A DNA stretch of 64,000 nt. It comes from Plantibacter flavus (lineage in GTDB: Bacteria; Actinomycetota; Actinomycetes; Actinomycetales; Microbacteriaceae). How positions within the stretch are numbered: the first letter of the stretch is position 1; each line of letters starts with the position of its first letter. The translations under genes and the position numbers were made by a program. This document shows, piece after piece, positions 25,625 to 34,741 of this stretch. The DNA is taken from assembly GCF_002024505.1 (NCBI RefSeq), contig NZ_CP019402.1:2666001-2730000 (forward strand), given 5' to 3'. The notes below the pieces were generated by a model. The model was not told the origin of the DNA and ran no database searches. It saw only the letters and a program-made list of their open reading frames with translations.

Positions 25625-27247
25625 TCAGTCCTCGATCGAGGTGTTGTAGAACTCCGGCAGGGCGCCGTCGGTGAGGGAGAAGCCCTTCACCCGCTGCTGG
25701 GTGACGAACACCTGGCTGTCGTTGAGGATCGGGACGACATAGGCCTGGTCGATCAGGTGGTCCTGGATCTGTCCGAGGATCGCCGCACGGGTGTCGTCGT
25801 CGGTCGCGGCGTTCTGCGCGTCGAGCAGCGACTGCAGGGTCGTGTCGGAGCCGGCGAGACCGAGGAGGTCGGACCCGTCCTTGCTGTAGTACTCGCTGAG
25901 GCCCTTCGAGGGGTCAGGGTGCGGCCAACCGACTCGGAGCGCTCCGACCTCCGGGTCCGCGAACGCGGTCGCCCAGTAGGTGGAGTAGTCGAGCTCGTTG
26001 AGTGACAGCTCGATACCGACGTCCTTGAACTGGTTCTGGATCTGCTGGAAGAGGCTCTTCGCCGTGTTGTCGTAGACGTCGATGTAGGTCTTCACCGTGA
26101 GCCGCTCGCCGCCCTTCGTGCGGTAGCCGTCCGCGTCGCGCTCGGTCCAGCCGGCGCCGTCGAGGAGGCGGTTCGCCGCATCCGGGTCGTAGGCGAACTT
26201 CGCCGATTCGTCGACGTAGCCGAAGGTGCCAGGCGACAGGACCGACGTCGCGGGCGTCCAGCTGTCGGTGTACTGCGTCTCGATGATCTGCTCACGGTCG
26301 ATCGCGTGCAGCAGCGCCTTGCGGACGTCGACGTCGTCGAGGAACGGCGCCTGACTGCGGAGGAACCACTGGTTGCTGAGACCGACACCCGTCTTGGACA
26401 CGACGTCGTAGCCGGCGTCGACGAGCCCCTGCTCCTCGCTCGGCTGGACGTAGCGGATGACGTCCGCCTCGCCCGACTTCAGGGTGCCGAGCCGGACGCT
26501 GTCCTCCTGCACGGGGATGACCGTGACCGAGGCGAGGTGCGCCTCGCCCTGGTTCGGGGAGGACGGCGGGGCCCAGGCGTACCCCTCACGACGGTTGAGC
26601 ACGATCTCCTTGCCGTAGGTCTCGGAGGCGACGACGAAGGGACCGGAGCCGATGAGGTTCACGAACTTCGACTGCTCCTCCTTGCTCGCGTCGATCGTGG
26701 CGTCGGCGACGAGCCCGGATCCCCACCCGGTGAGCACGTTGAGGAAGGGCGCGTAGGGTGCGGCGAGGACGACGGTGACGGTGCTGGTCGCGTCGTCCGG
26801 CGTCGCCACGAGACCGGACGGGAACTGTGCGTTCGGGGTCGTCCCCTTCGCCTCGTCGCCGGTCGACTGCCAGTTCAGGTTCTTCGCGACGCTCGCGGCG
26901 TCGACGGCGGTGCCGTCGCTGTAGGTGACGCCGTCACGGATCACGAAGGTGTACGTGAGACCGTCGGGGCTGACGGTCCAGGAGTCGGCGATCCACGGTT
27001 CGAGTTCGCCCGTCTCCGCGTTCGGGTAGAGCAGGCGGTCGGTGATGTTCTGCTGCAGCGCACGGGTCTGCCACGTGCCCGCCTCCTGCACCTGCGCCGA
27101 GGTGGGGATCTCCGCATCGAGGTAGGTGAGGCTGCCACCGTCCGCGTCGGACGAGGCCGACGCCGCCGAGCAGCCGGTCAGCGCGATGCTCACGGCGACG
27201 AGGGCTGCGGCGGCGAGTCGTGCTCGCCGTCTGGTGGTTCGGGTCAT
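25625..27247 (-). CDS. ABC transporter substrate-binding lipoprotein (peptide-type, SBP_bac_5)
   Basis: A 540-residue family-5 binding protein. The signal peptide with lipobox SIALTGC ends near residue 23. The mature part contains LTYTFVIRDGVTYSDGTAVD. ATG 27247 has AGGAGT upstream; the extra 26 residues of the longer frame look non-coding. It lies 91 bases downstream of the FMN monooxygenase gene on the same strand. The gene context points to uptake of the compound attacked by the monooxygenase and amidase. Confidence 0.92.
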   Translation of the reverse strand: MTRTTRRRARLAAAALVAVSIALTGCSAASASSDADGGSLTYLDAEIPTSAQVQEAGTWQTRALQQNITDRLLYPNAETGELEPWIADSWTVSPDGLTYTFVIRDGVTYSDGTAVDAASVAKNLNWQSTGDEAKGTTPNAQFPSGLVATPDDATSTVTVVLAAPYAPFLNVLTGWGSGLVADATIDASKEEQSKFVNLIGSGPFVVASETYGKEIVLNRREGYAWAPPSSPNQGEAHLASVTVIPVQEDSVRLGTLKSGEADVIRYVQPSEEQGLVDAGYDVVSKTGVGLSNQWFLRSQAPFLDDVDVRKALLHAIDREQIIETQYTDSWTPATSVLSPGTFGYVDESAKFAYDPDAANRLLDGAGWTERDADGYRTKGGERLTVKTYIDVYDNTAKSLFQQIQNQFKDVGIELSLNELDYSTYWATAFADPEVGALRVGWPHPDPSKGLSEYYSKDGSDLLGLAGSDTTLQSLLDAQNAATDDDTRAAILGQIQDHLIDQAYVVPILNDSQVFVTQQRVKGFSLTDGALPEFYNTSIED

Positions 27248-27337
27248 GACGGGTACTCCTGTGGGTCGGGGTGGTCCGGTGCTGTGCCGGTGTGGTTGCC
27301 CATCCTGGACGGCGCACCGGGCCACCCCGCTGCTCTG

Positions 27338-28801
27338 TTACGACAGGTTTCCCACGGGTTCCCTCGATGACGCCGTGTGACCGTCGACCGTCCCGTCGTG
27401 CTGGTCGCCGAGGTTCCGTCCTCCGCGGTATCGTGCGGCCGGGTGGTCGTCGGGGAGCCGGGCCGCCCCGCCGGTCAGGCGCTCGCGGAGCGTCTCCCCC
27501 GGTCGATACGCGTCGCGCAGCCGCCCTCGGCGACGCAGCTCCGGCACGACGAGTTCGACGAAATCGGTGAGCGTGTCGAGGCTGTGGTACTGCCGCAGGT
27601 TGATGCCGTCGATACCGATCTCGTCCAACCATCGCTCGATCTCGTCGGCCACGACCTCGGGGGTGCCGACGGCGAAGAAGTCCCGCTCGAGGTCGCTGCC
27701 GACCCGGCTGATGAACTCGCCGACGGTGCCGGCCGTCACCTGGGGCGGGAGCGCGTCGGCCGGGACCCCCTCTGCGGCGAGCGCCTCGGCGACCGTCCGG
27801 TCCTCCGGGTGCGCCTCCGGGTCGAACGGCAGCCCGGCGTGGACGAACCGGCCGACGATGCTCGCGTGCTCCCGGTACTGCGCGGCCTTCGCCTCGGCCT
27901 CCTCCTGCGTCGGCGCGACGATGACGGCGGCCTGGACGACGATCTTGAGCGCGGCCCCGTCGCGTCCGTTGTCGGCCGCCGCCGCACGGAACCGTTCCAA
28001 GAGCGGTCCTGCACCGCCGGGACCCCGTACGCCCGTGAACACCGCCTCGGCGTGCCGTCCGGCGAACGCGATGCCGGCCGGCGAGGCGGTCGCGGTGTAG
28101 AGCAGCGGTGTCCGCTGCGCGCTGGGCTCGGACAGGTGCGGTCCGGCGACCTGGAAGTAGCGCCCGACGTGGTCGATGTACCGCACCTTGTCGGGGTCCG
28201 AGTAGACGCCGGCCTCCCGGTCACGGATGACGGCGTCGTCGTCCCAGGACCCCTCCCAGAGCTTGTAGAGGACGTCCAGGTACTCCTCGGCGATCGCGAA
28301 CCGCTCGTCGTGCGGGATCTCCTCGGCGAGGCCGAAGTTGCGTGCGGCGTTGGGCAGGTACGAGGTGACGATGTTCCACGCGACGCGGCCGTTCGTCAGG
28401 TGGTCGAGGGTGCTCATGCGACGGGCGAAGGCGAACGGTGGCTCGTAGCTCGTCGAGAAGGTGATGCCGAAGCCGAGGTGCTCGGTCACGGCGGCCATCG
28501 CGGGGACGACGAGCAGGGGGTCGTTGTTCGGGATCTGCAGGCCCTCGCGCAGGGCGTCGGCCGGGCCGCCACGGAACACGTCGTAGGCGCCGACCACGTC
28601 GGCGATGAAGATCGCGTCGAACCCGCCCGCCTCCGCCGTCCGAGCGAGCGTCGTCCAGTACCGGATGTCGGTGTACTGGTCGCGTCGGTTGTCCGGCAGG
28701 CGCCAGAGGCCGTGGGTGATGTGGCTCACGCAGTTCATCTCGAACAGGTTGAGGATGAGCTGCTTGGGGTGGGACTGCGTCGGGCTGGACGGTGCGTTGA
28801 T
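27338..28801 (-). CDS. LLM-class FMN-dependent monooxygenase (NtaA/SnaA/DmoA family)
   Basis: A flavin-dependent monooxygenase of the bacterial-luciferase fold. The first barrel strand is KQLILNLFEMN, followed by HGLWRLP, GFDAIFIADV and GRVAWNIVTSYLPNAARNFG, all typical of the nitrilotriacetate / dimethylsulfide monooxygenase group. It needs a separate FMN reductase, which I do not see nearby. The start is unusual. The only upstream starts in frame are GTG 28859, which lies inside a TAGGGT -10 hexamer, and GTG 28900, which lies upstream of it; neither has a ribosome site. A perfect GGAGGAG at 28808-28814 stands six bases before an AUC codon at 28801, which I use as start (487 residues). Automatic tools would choose 28859 or 28900. 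Confidence 0.85.
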   Translation of the reverse strand: MNAPSSPTQSHPKQLILNLFEMNCVSHITHGLWRLPDNRRDQYTDIRYWTTLARTAEAGGFDAIFIADVVGAYDVFRGGPADALREGLQIPNNDPLLVVPAMAAVTEHLGFGITFSTSYEPPFAFARRMSTLDHLTNGRVAWNIVTSYLPNAARNFGLAEEIPHDERFAIAEEYLDVLYKLWEGSWDDDAVIRDREAGVYSDPDKVRYIDHVGRYFQVAGPHLSEPSAQRTPLLYTATASPAGIAFAGRHAEAVFTGVRGPGGAGPLLERFRAAAADNGRDGAALKIVVQAAVIVAPTQEEAEAKAAQYREHASIVGRFVHAGLPFDPEAHPEDRTVAEALAAEGVPADALPPQVTAGTVGEFISRVGSDLERDFFAVGTPEVVADEIERWLDEIGIDGINLRQYHSLDTLTDFVELVVPELRRRGRLRDAYRPGETLRERLTGGAARLPDDHPAARYRGGRNLGDQHDGTVDGHTASSREPVGNLS

Positions 28802-28807
28802 GATCGA

Positions 28808-28862
28808 CTCCTCCGGTGCGGCGGCGATCGGTCCGTCCGGACCGGGCCGTCTGAGCACCCTA
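28808..28862 (-). promoter_or_regulatory. Promoter, short leader and Shine-Dalgarno of the monooxygenase gene
   Basis: TAGGGT at 28857-28862 is a -10 hexamer. Transcription would start near 28850, giving a leader with a CGGTCC/GGACCG stem and then GGAGGAG at 28808-28814. The first in-frame codons after the site are UCG AUC AUC. Confidence 0.5.
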
Positions 28863-28960
28863 GGCGCAGCGGGAGGGGCGAGGTCCGGCCGCGGTGTCAC
28901 ATCACGTCATACGGAGCGCTGCGACGCGGGGTCCACGTCGATCGGTCAGCGGGCGTCGGG

Positions 28961-30391
28961 TCAGTGGGCGATCGGCGGGACGCGGTCCTGCCAGCGCAGG
29001 CGCCGCTCCAGTTGCGCACCGAGGGCGAGCAGGGTCGCCTCACCGCCGGGACGCCCGATCAGCTGAACGCCCATCGGCAGTCCCTCGGACGTCTCGTGCA
29101 CCGGGAGCGTGATGGCCGGCAAGCCGGTCGCGTTCACGAAGGAGGTGTGCGGCGCGTAGCGCACCTGCTGCTCGAAGTTCAGCTCGGGCGAGTCCTGGTC
29201 GTACCATCCGATGGGACGTGGCGTCTGGGCGAGGGCCGGCGTGATGATCGCGTCGAACGGCGCGAACTGCGCGAGCACGCTGCGTTCGAACCGGTGGAGA
29301 CTGGCGAGCGTCTCCATCAGCCGGGTCGCCGGCAGCGCCCGACCGCGCTCGACGAGGGACCTCGTGATGGGTTCGAGGAGCGTCAGCTCCGCCTCCGAGG
29401 ACGCCGGGACACCGGCCGCCGAGGCCTGCCAGATCGTCGTGAAGTCGGCCGGGTACCGTTCGGCGTCGCGGAGGGTGAGCTCCTCCAGGCCGTGCCCCAT
29501 CGCGGCGAACGCCCGGGTGGCGACGTCGACGGCCGCGAGGGCCTCAGGGTCGACCGCCAGCTCGAAGGCGCTGTCCCAGGGTGAGCCGGCGAGGACCGCC
29601 AGCTGGAACCGGCCCTCGCCGCGCACGGCGTGCCCGAGCAGCGGTCCGTCGTCGGCGTCGGGTGCGCGCAGCGTGAAGTGGTGGTCGATGCGTCCGTGCA
29701 CGCGCTCGATCATCGCGTCGAGCAGGAGCGCCGCGTCGGCGACGGTCCGGGCGATCGGCCCGGGGACGACGAGGCCGGCGAGTCGGTCGACACCGGAGCC
29801 CGCGGGGACGAGCCCCCGCGTGGGCTTCAGGCCGACGAGCCCGCAGGCGGCCGCCGGGATGCGGACGGAGCCGCCGCCGTCGGAGCCGGGGGCGAACGGG
29901 AGGAGCCGCGCGGCGACGGCGGCTGCGGCCCCGCCACTCGACCCGGCCGCCCCACGGTCGAGGGCCCACGGGTTCCGGGTCGGTGTCCCGTCGAGCGGCT
30001 CCGTGTAGCCGTAGAGCCCGAACTCCGGGGTCGCGGTCTTCCCGAGGCTCACCGCACCGGCCCGGTCGAGGACGCCGACGAGCTCGTCGTCGGTCGTCGC
30101 CACGAGATCCGCTGTGAGCCGCGACCCGAAGCGGACGGGCTGACCGGCACGGGACACGAGGTCCTTGTCGCCGATCGGGAGTCCCCAGAGCGGTGCGGTC
30201 CGAGGAAGTGCCTCGACCGCCTCCACGCGTTCGGCGAGCGATCCGGCGGCGACCGAGGGGAAGGCGCCGATCGCGTCGTCGAGCCGCTCGATGCGGTCGA
30301 GGTAGTGCCGGGCGAGCTCCGTCGGTGAGACCTCGTCCCGCTGTAACGCCTGCCACTGCTCGAGCGCCGTCAGCTCGTGGAGTTCCGCCAT
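28961..30391 (-). CDS. Amidase (amidase-signature family)
   Basis: A 476-residue amidase. The glycine/serine signature GAAGSSGGAAAAVAARLLPF is followed by GSDGGGSVRIPAAACGLVGL. These carry the two serines of the Ser-cisSer-Lys triad, and the lysine is in LPIGDKDLVSRAG. No signal peptide is seen, so it is cytosolic. ATG 30391 follows TAGGCT by exactly six bases, suggesting a leaderless transcript. It is upstream of the monooxygenase and ABC genes on the same strand and may start that operon. The acyl-amide substrate is unknown. Confidence 0.9.
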   Translation of the reverse strand: MAELHELTALEQWQALQRDEVSPTELARHYLDRIERLDDAIGAFPSVAAGSLAERVEAVEALPRTAPLWGLPIGDKDLVSRAGQPVRFGSRLTADLVATTDDELVGVLDRAGAVSLGKTATPEFGLYGYTEPLDGTPTRNPWALDRGAAGSSGGAAAAVAARLLPFAPGSDGGGSVRIPAAACGLVGLKPTRGLVPAGSGVDRLAGLVVPGPIARTVADAALLLDAMIERVHGRIDHHFTLRAPDADDGPLLGHAVRGEGRFQLAVLAGSPWDSAFELAVDPEALAAVDVATRAFAAMGHGLEELTLRDAERYPADFTTIWQASAAGVPASSEAELTLLEPITRSLVERGRALPATRLMETLASLHRFERSVLAQFAPFDAIITPALAQTPRPIGWYDQDSPELNFEQQVRYAPHTSFVNATGLPAITLPVHETSEGLPMGVQLIGRPGGEATLLALGAQLERRLRWQDRVPPIAH

Positions 30392-30397
30392 GCGACC

Positions 30398-30403
30398 AGC
30401 CTA
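30398..30403 (-). promoter_or_regulatory. Leaderless -10 (TAGGCT) of the amidase gene
   Basis: TAGGCT, six bases (GGTCGC), then ATG 30391. Confidence 0.65.
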
Positions 30404-30468
30404 GGCGCGGCGGTGGCCACAGCCCGTCCGTTCCCTGCCCGTTCCGGTCCCCGTTCCCGGGCGGTTCC

Positions 30469-30490
30469 GGTCCCTGGGCCTGTCGAAAGG
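30469..30490 (-). repeat. GGTCCCTGGGCCTGTCGAAAGG intergenic repeat, third copy
   Basis: A copy of the 22-mer with two changes, 11 bases before the stop codon of the minus-strand acetyltransferase (30504-30502). The bases just before it are imperfect GTTCCGGTCC / CGTTCCC repeats (30428-30468). Confidence 0.8.
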
Positions 30491-30501
30491 CGTCGACCGG
30501 T

Positions 30502-31083
30502 TCAGCGCTTCAGGGACTTCTGGAGGAGGACCGTGCCGATCCAGCGGTCGAACTTGAACCCGACACGGCCCATGCGGCCCACCTCGGTGAACCCGAACTT
30601 CTCGTGCAGGGCGATCGACGACTCGGCGCCCTTGTCGGCGATGACGGCCAGCATCTCCTTGAGCCCGGCGGCCTTCGAGCGCTCGATGAGCTCACCGAGC
30701 AGATCGGTGCCGAGGCCCTTGCCGGTCGCTGCGGCTCCGAGGTAGATCGAGCTCTCCACCGTGAAGCGGTAGGCGCGCTTCTGCTTCCACGGCGCACACA
30801 GCGCGTACCCGAGGATCTGTCCGGTCGGGTTGACGGCGACGATGAACGGGAGCTGCAGCCGCTGCAGGTAGGCGAACTTGGAGCGCCACTCGGCGAGGGT
30901 CATCGCGTCCTCGTCGAAGGTGACCATGCTGTTGGCGACGTAGTGGTTGTAGATCGCCCGGACGTCGGGCAGGTCGGCCGCAGTGGCGTCGCGCATCGTG
31001 AATGCGAAGGGGGTCTCGGGGGTCGGCGGCTTGCGCAGGTGCGGCGGCAGCCGTCGCCTCGGCTCGTACTCCTCTTCCAACAT
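30502..31083 (-). CDS. GNAT family N-acetyltransferase
   Basis: A 193-residue acetyltransferase resembling phosphinothricin / methionine-sulfone acetyltransferases. An N-terminal tail of about 28 residues precedes FTMRDATAADLPDVRAIYNH. The acetyl-CoA loop appears as SIYLGAAATGKGLGTDLL (the Q/RxxGxG/A region). The late motif ALHEKFGFTEVGRMGRVGFK is conserved in that subgroup. ATG 31083 follows TAGGCT by six bases, so it is probably leaderless. Confidence 0.88.
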   Translation of the reverse strand: MLEEEYEPRRRLPPHLRKPPTPETPFAFTMRDATAADLPDVRAIYNHYVANSMVTFDEDAMTLAEWRSKFAYLQRLQLPFIVAVNPTGQILGYALCAPWKQKRAYRFTVESSIYLGAAATGKGLGTDLLGELIERSKAAGLKEMLAVIADKGAESSIALHEKFGFTEVGRMGRVGFKFDRWIGTVLLQKSLKR

Positions 31084-31089
31084 CCCCCA

Positions 31090-31095
31090 AGCCTA
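31090..31095 (-). promoter_or_regulatory. Leaderless -10 (TAGGCT) of the acetyltransferase gene
   Basis: TAGGCT, six bases (TGGGGG), then ATG 31083. The same spacer TGGGGG is found at the phosphoribosyltransferase gene. Confidence 0.65.
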
Positions 31096-31148
31096 ACCAG
31101 GGGGTGGGTCGGCGGACAGCCCTTGCGGTCGACCCCACGACCCGGTCG

Positions 31149-31868
31149 TCAGTCGAGCGACCAGTCGATCGGGTCCACGCCGCGGGAGACGAGGAAGTCG
31201 TTGGTGCGGCTGAACGGCTTCGAGCCGAAGAACCCGCGTGAGGCGGAGAGCGGACTCGGGTGCGCCGAGACGATGACGTGACGGTCGGGGTCGCTCGATG
31301 ATTCGAGCAGCGGGGCCAGTCGTTCGGCGTCCTTGCCCCAGAGGATGGACACGAGCGGTGCGGGGCGTGCGGCGAGCGCCCGGATCGCCTGTTCCGTGAC
31401 CGCCTCCCAGCCGTGTCGGCGGTGGGAACCGGCGGAACCCGCCTCGACCGTGAGGACGCGGTTGAGGAGCAGCACGCCCTGTCGGGTCCACGGACTGAGG
31501 TCGCCGTGTTCCGGCGTCGGGACACCGAGGTCGTCGCGGAGTTCCCGGTGGATGTTCGCGAGGCTGCGTGGCAGCGGGCGCACGTCCCGGTCCGCGGCGA
31601 ACGACAGGCCGATCGGATGACCCGGAGTCGGGTACGGGTCCTGCCCGACGATGAGGACCCGGACCGCGCTGAACGGCGTGCGGAAGGCCCGCAGGACGAG
31701 CTCGGGGGCCGGTAACCATCGGGCACCGTCCGCCGCTTGCGCCGCGAGCCAGTGGTCGATCGTCGCAAGACGATCGGCCACAGGCGCGAGTGCGTCGGCC
31801 CAGCCCTCGTCCATCGACCCCGCCGCGGCGAGCTGTGCCGGGCTACCGCCGAGGATCCCGTTCGTCAT
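31149..31868 (-). CDS. ung: Uracil-DNA glycosylase
   Basis: A 239-residue family-1 uracil-DNA glycosylase, which removes uracil from DNA as the first step of base-excision repair. The water-activating loop is [17 protein letters not shown] and the minor-groove loop is [37 protein letters not shown] provides the uracil-specific Asn. The length is normal. It starts three bases after the stop of the S51 peptidase gene, so the two are co-transcribed. Confidence 0.95.
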   Translation of the reverse strand: MTNGILGGSPAQLAAAGSMDEGWADALAPVADRLATIDHWLAAQAADGARWLPAPELVLRAFRTPFSAVRVLIVGQDPYPTPGHPIGLSFAADRDVRPLPRSLANIHRELRDDLGVPTPEHGDLSPWTRQGVLLLNRVLTVEAGSAGSHRRHGWEAVTEQAIRALAARPAPLVSILWGKDAERLAPLLESSSDPDRHVIVSAHPSPLSASRGFFGSKPFSRTNDFLVSRGVDPIDWSLD

Positions 31869-31871
31869 GGC

Positions 31872-32609
31872 CTACTGCTGCTGCGGCTGCTCGGCACCGA
31901 TCGTGCGGACGACGACCCCGTGCTCGGCGGTGAAAACCTGCCAGACGCTGCCGCCACCGAGGACGGAGAGCGCCCCCTGCCCGACCACGAGCGCCGTGTT
32001 CTCGTCGATCGCGACACCGCCGTCGACGACCCCGGCCTCCGTCGCGGCGACGAGCCGCCCGAGGGTGCCCCACTGTGCGGCGTGCGCCTCGACGGCGATG
32101 TCGACGAGCCCGAGACCGTCGCCGATCGTGACCTCGTCGAGTTCCTCGGACGCCGCCTCGGGGCTCACGGGGACCTCGCCGACACGCCATCCGCCGATGA
32201 TCGCGTGCTCGGCGGCGATCATCGCGCCGGCCGAGATGCCGAGGTAGGGCAGACCGGACGCGACGAGGCGTCGGATGTCGGTGGCGACCGGCGCGACCGC
32301 CTCCGCGTAGGCCGAGGGCAGCCCGCCGCCGACGACGATCCCGTCGACCTCGGCCAGCTGAGCCTGCGCGACCACACCGCCCTCGCGGACGACCACGCGG
32401 ATCGCCTCGATCTCACCGGAGCGTGCGACGGCACGTTCCAGGGCGGCGGACTGCTCGAGTCCATCGCCGTCGTGCACGACGACGATCGCGATGCGCGGGG
32501 CCAACCGACCGGCGACGACCGCGAGCGCGGCCGCCTCGGCGATGAACGCTGCGTAGACGGTCGACTCGGTCTCTGGGGCGGCCGGACCGCCGAGGAGGAA
32601 AACACTCAC
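31872..32609 (-). CDS. Peptidase S51 / cyanophycinase-like protein
   Basis: A 245-residue protein of the type 1 glutamine-amidotransferase-like fold, as in dipeptidase E and cyanophycinase. The nucleophile serine sits in YLGISAGAMIAAEHAIIGGW. A preceding VDGIVVGGGLPSAYAEAV strand-loop fits the family. GTG 32609 follows TAGGGT by six bases, so it is probably leaderless. It forms a pair with ung. It may cleave isopeptide or N-terminal Asp/Glu dipeptides; a link to the synthetase product at 0.8-4.8 kb is possible but unsupported. Confidence 0.8.
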   Translation of the reverse strand: MSVFLLGGPAAPETESTVYAAFIAEAAALAVVAGRLAPRIAIVVVHDGDGLEQSAALERAVARSGEIEAIRVVVREGGVVAQAQLAEVDGIVVGGGLPSAYAEAVAPVATDIRRLVASGLPYLGISAGAMIAAEHAIIGGWRVGEVPVSPEAASEELDEVTIGDGLGLVDIAVEAHAAQWGTLGRLVAATEAGVVDGGVAIDENTALVVGQGALSVLGGGSVWQVFTAEHGVVVRTIGAEQPQQQ

Positions 32610-32615
32610 CCTGAG

Positions 32616-32621
32616 ACCCTA
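32616..32621 (-). promoter_or_regulatory. Leaderless -10 (TAGGGT) of the S51-ung pair
   Basis: TAGGGT, six bases (CTCAGG), then GTG 32609. Confidence 0.6.
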
Positions 32622-32649
32622 CCCGGCACCCCGGATCAGGCGGGGACGA

Positions 32650-33147
32650 TCAGGCCGTGATCGTCGGCAGCGTCGACCAGGGGAAGGAGATCCAGCGGTC
32701 GACGCGCTTCCACACGTAGTCGGGACGGAGCACCGTCTGCGGCTTCTCGTACAGCGTCACCGTGCGGACCTCCGCGCCGCTCGCCTGCATGAGTTCCAGC
32801 ACCATCGCGAGCGTGCGACCCGAGTCGGACACGTCGTCGACGAGCAGCACCCGGCTCCCCGGCAACCCGGCCACGTCGAGCAGCGGCGGGAGCACGACGG
32901 GCTCGGGGAGACGCGCGTCGACCCCGGTGTAGAACTCGACGTTCAGCGCGCCGCACGCCTTCACGTCGAGGGCGTAGGCGATGGCACCGGCGAGCAGGAG
33001 CCCCCCGCGCGCGATCGCGACGACGGAGTCGGGCCGGAACCCGCTCGCGACGATCGCACTGGACAGTTCGCGGGCCGCGTCACCGAACGTGGGCCAGTCG
33101 AGGACCTCTCGCTCCGGGGACGCTGCGCTGGGGTTCTCGGTCGACAT
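32650..33147 (-). CDS. Phosphoribosyltransferase
   Basis: A 165-residue type I phosphoribosyltransferase. The PRPP motif is RVLLVDDVSDSGRTLAMVL, and SVVAIARGGLLLAGAIAY supplies the pyrophosphate loop. The overall pattern, including VWKRVDRWISFPW near the C-terminus, is that of xanthine/guanine-type salvage enzymes. ATG 33147 follows TAGCGT by six bases and is divergent from the MFS gene. Confidence 0.88.
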   Translation of the reverse strand: MSTENPSAASPEREVLDWPTFGDAARELSSAIVASGFRPDSVVAIARGGLLLAGAIAYALDVKACGALNVEFYTGVDARLPEPVVLPPLLDVAGLPGSRVLLVDDVSDSGRTLAMVLELMQASGAEVRTVTLYEKPQTVLRPDYVWKRVDRWISFPWSTLPTITA

Positions 33148-33153
33148 CCCCCA

Positions 33154-33186
33154 ACGCTATCCTGCCGGCCGGGCCGCCTGTACCAT
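33154..33186. promoter_or_regulatory. Divergent leaderless promoters, phosphoribosyltransferase and MFS genes
   Basis: On the minus strand TAGCGT (33154-33159) is six bases before ATG 33147. On the plus strand TACCAT (33181-33186) is six bases before ATG 33193. The two start codons are only 46 bases apart, so the promoters must overlap. Confidence 0.6.
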
Positions 33187-33192
33187 CCCCAC

Positions 33193-34731
33193 ATGGCGCG
33201 AGACAGCACGACGACCGGCGGAGCCTCGGCGACCGGATGGCGGACGTCGATCCGTGGGTCGGCAGCTGGTATCACCGCAGGACTCATCGGCTGGTTGTTC
33301 CTCGTCGAGATCACGAGCGGTGTCCTGCAGGGCTACTACGTCCCACTCATCCCCGACCTCGTCGAGCACCTGGGCATCCACGACGCGGACTTCAACTGGT
33401 TCGAGGCCGCGCAGCTGCTGTTGTCGGCACTCGTCGTCCCCATCCTCGCGAAGCTCGGCGACATGTTCGGACACAAGCGGGTCCTCCTCGTCTCCACCGT
33501 GTTGACGGCCGGTGCCAGCTGGTGGCTCGTCGTCGCCGGGGACTTCTGGTCGTTCCTCGCGGCCTGGGCGCTGCAGGGCTTCTACGTCGTCTGGCTGCCG
33601 CTCGAGATCGCACTCATCTTCGAGCGGGGCCGCCGCTCCGGCACCGGGGCCTCGCAGACCCGGCGGGCCGCCGGCCTCCTCGTCGTGGCGCTCGAGGCCG
33701 GGGCCATCATCGGTGCGCTGTCGAGTGGACGCATCCTCACCGCCCTCGGCGGCGACATCCCACTCACGATGATGCTGCCGGCCGTCGCGGTGACCCTCGT
33801 CTTCTTCGCCATCCTCTTCGGCGTCCCCGAGTCCGAACCCCTGCCGGGCAGGACCCTGGATTTCGCGGGCTTCGTGCTCCTCAGCCTCGCGCTCCTCCTC
33901 ATCACCTCGGGGCTCACCTTCCTGCGACTCAACGGTCCGCAGACGTGGTGGGTGTGGGGGCTCATCGCGATCGGCGTGCTCGCGTTCCTGCCGTTCGGGC
34001 GACATGAACTGCGGCAACCCGACCCGGCGATCGACCTCCGGGTGCTGCGGCAACCCAACATGTGGCCGGTGCAACTGACCGCGGGGCTCATCGGGATCAG
34101 CCTGCTCGGCGCCCAGGCGCCGCTCAGCACCTATGCGGGGACACCGCGGGAGAACGGATACGGCCTCGGGCTCGACGCCGGTGACATCTCCACGCTCATC
34201 GGCGCCTACCTGATCTCGATGATCGTCGGTGCGCTCCTGTTCCCACTCGTGTCGCGCTGGGCGACGCCTCGGATCGCGCTGATCATCGCCGCCTCACTCG
34301 TCGCGGTCGGGTACCTGCTGTTCCTCCCGTTCCACCTCGAGACGTGGCAGGTCTTCCTGAACATGGCGATCGCGGGTCTCGGCTCCGGTGCCCTCGTCGG
34401 CGCCATGCCGGCCGCGGCCGCGGCCGCCGCACCTCGCGGGCAGACGGGTGTCGCGTCGGCGCTGACCAACACGACGAAGACGATCGGTGGCTCCTTCGCC
34501 TCGGCCGTCTTCGGCGTGGTCCTGTTCGCCGGCGCCGCGCAGGCCGTCACGGCCGGAGCGTCGAGCCTGTCCGGCTATCTCACGGTCTGGGCGATCTGCG
34601 GGGCGGGCGCGCTCGTCGCCGCCGTCCTGCTCTGCTTCGTCCCGAAACTCGCCTTCGCGGATGCGGCCCCAGTCGACACGGGACCCGAGCCACGCATCGA
34701 TCCCGCTGCTGAGCGCCCGACCGCTCACTGA
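33193..34731 (+). CDS. MFS transporter, 14-helix drug:H+ antiporter type
   Basis: A 512-residue polytopic membrane protein with about 14 hydrophobic segments, the size of DHA2-type efflux pumps. The first loop reads ILAKLGDMFGHKRVLLVST, the motif-A equivalent. Near the C-terminus AAPRGQTGVASALTNTTKTI resembles the DHA2 signature. No regulator gene is adjacent. It could export drugs or metabolites. Confidence 0.88.
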   Translation: MARDSTTTGGASATGWRTSIRGSAAGITAGLIGWLFLVEITSGVLQGYYVPLIPDLVEHLGIHDADFNWFEAAQLLLSALVVPILAKLGDMFGHKRVLLVSTVLTAGASWWLVVAGDFWSFLAAWALQGFYVVWLPLEIALIFERGRRSGTGASQTRRAAGLLVVALEAGAIIGALSSGRILTALGGDIPLTMMLPAVAVTLVFFAILFGVPESEPLPGRTLDFAGFVLLSLALLLITSGLTFLRLNGPQTWWVWGLIAIGVLAFLPFGRHELRQPDPAIDLRVLRQPNMWPVQLTAGLIGISLLGAQAPLSTYAGTPRENGYGLGLDAGDISTLIGAYLISMIVGALLFPLVSRWATPRIALIIAASLVAVGYLLFLPFHLETWQVFLNMAIAGLGSGALVGAMPAAAAAAAPRGQTGVASALTNTTKTIGGSFASAVFGVVLFAGAAQAVTAGASSLSGYLTVWAICGAGALVAAVLLCFVPKLAFADAAPVDTGPEPRIDPAAERPTAH

Positions 34732-34741
34732 CCTCCCGACC

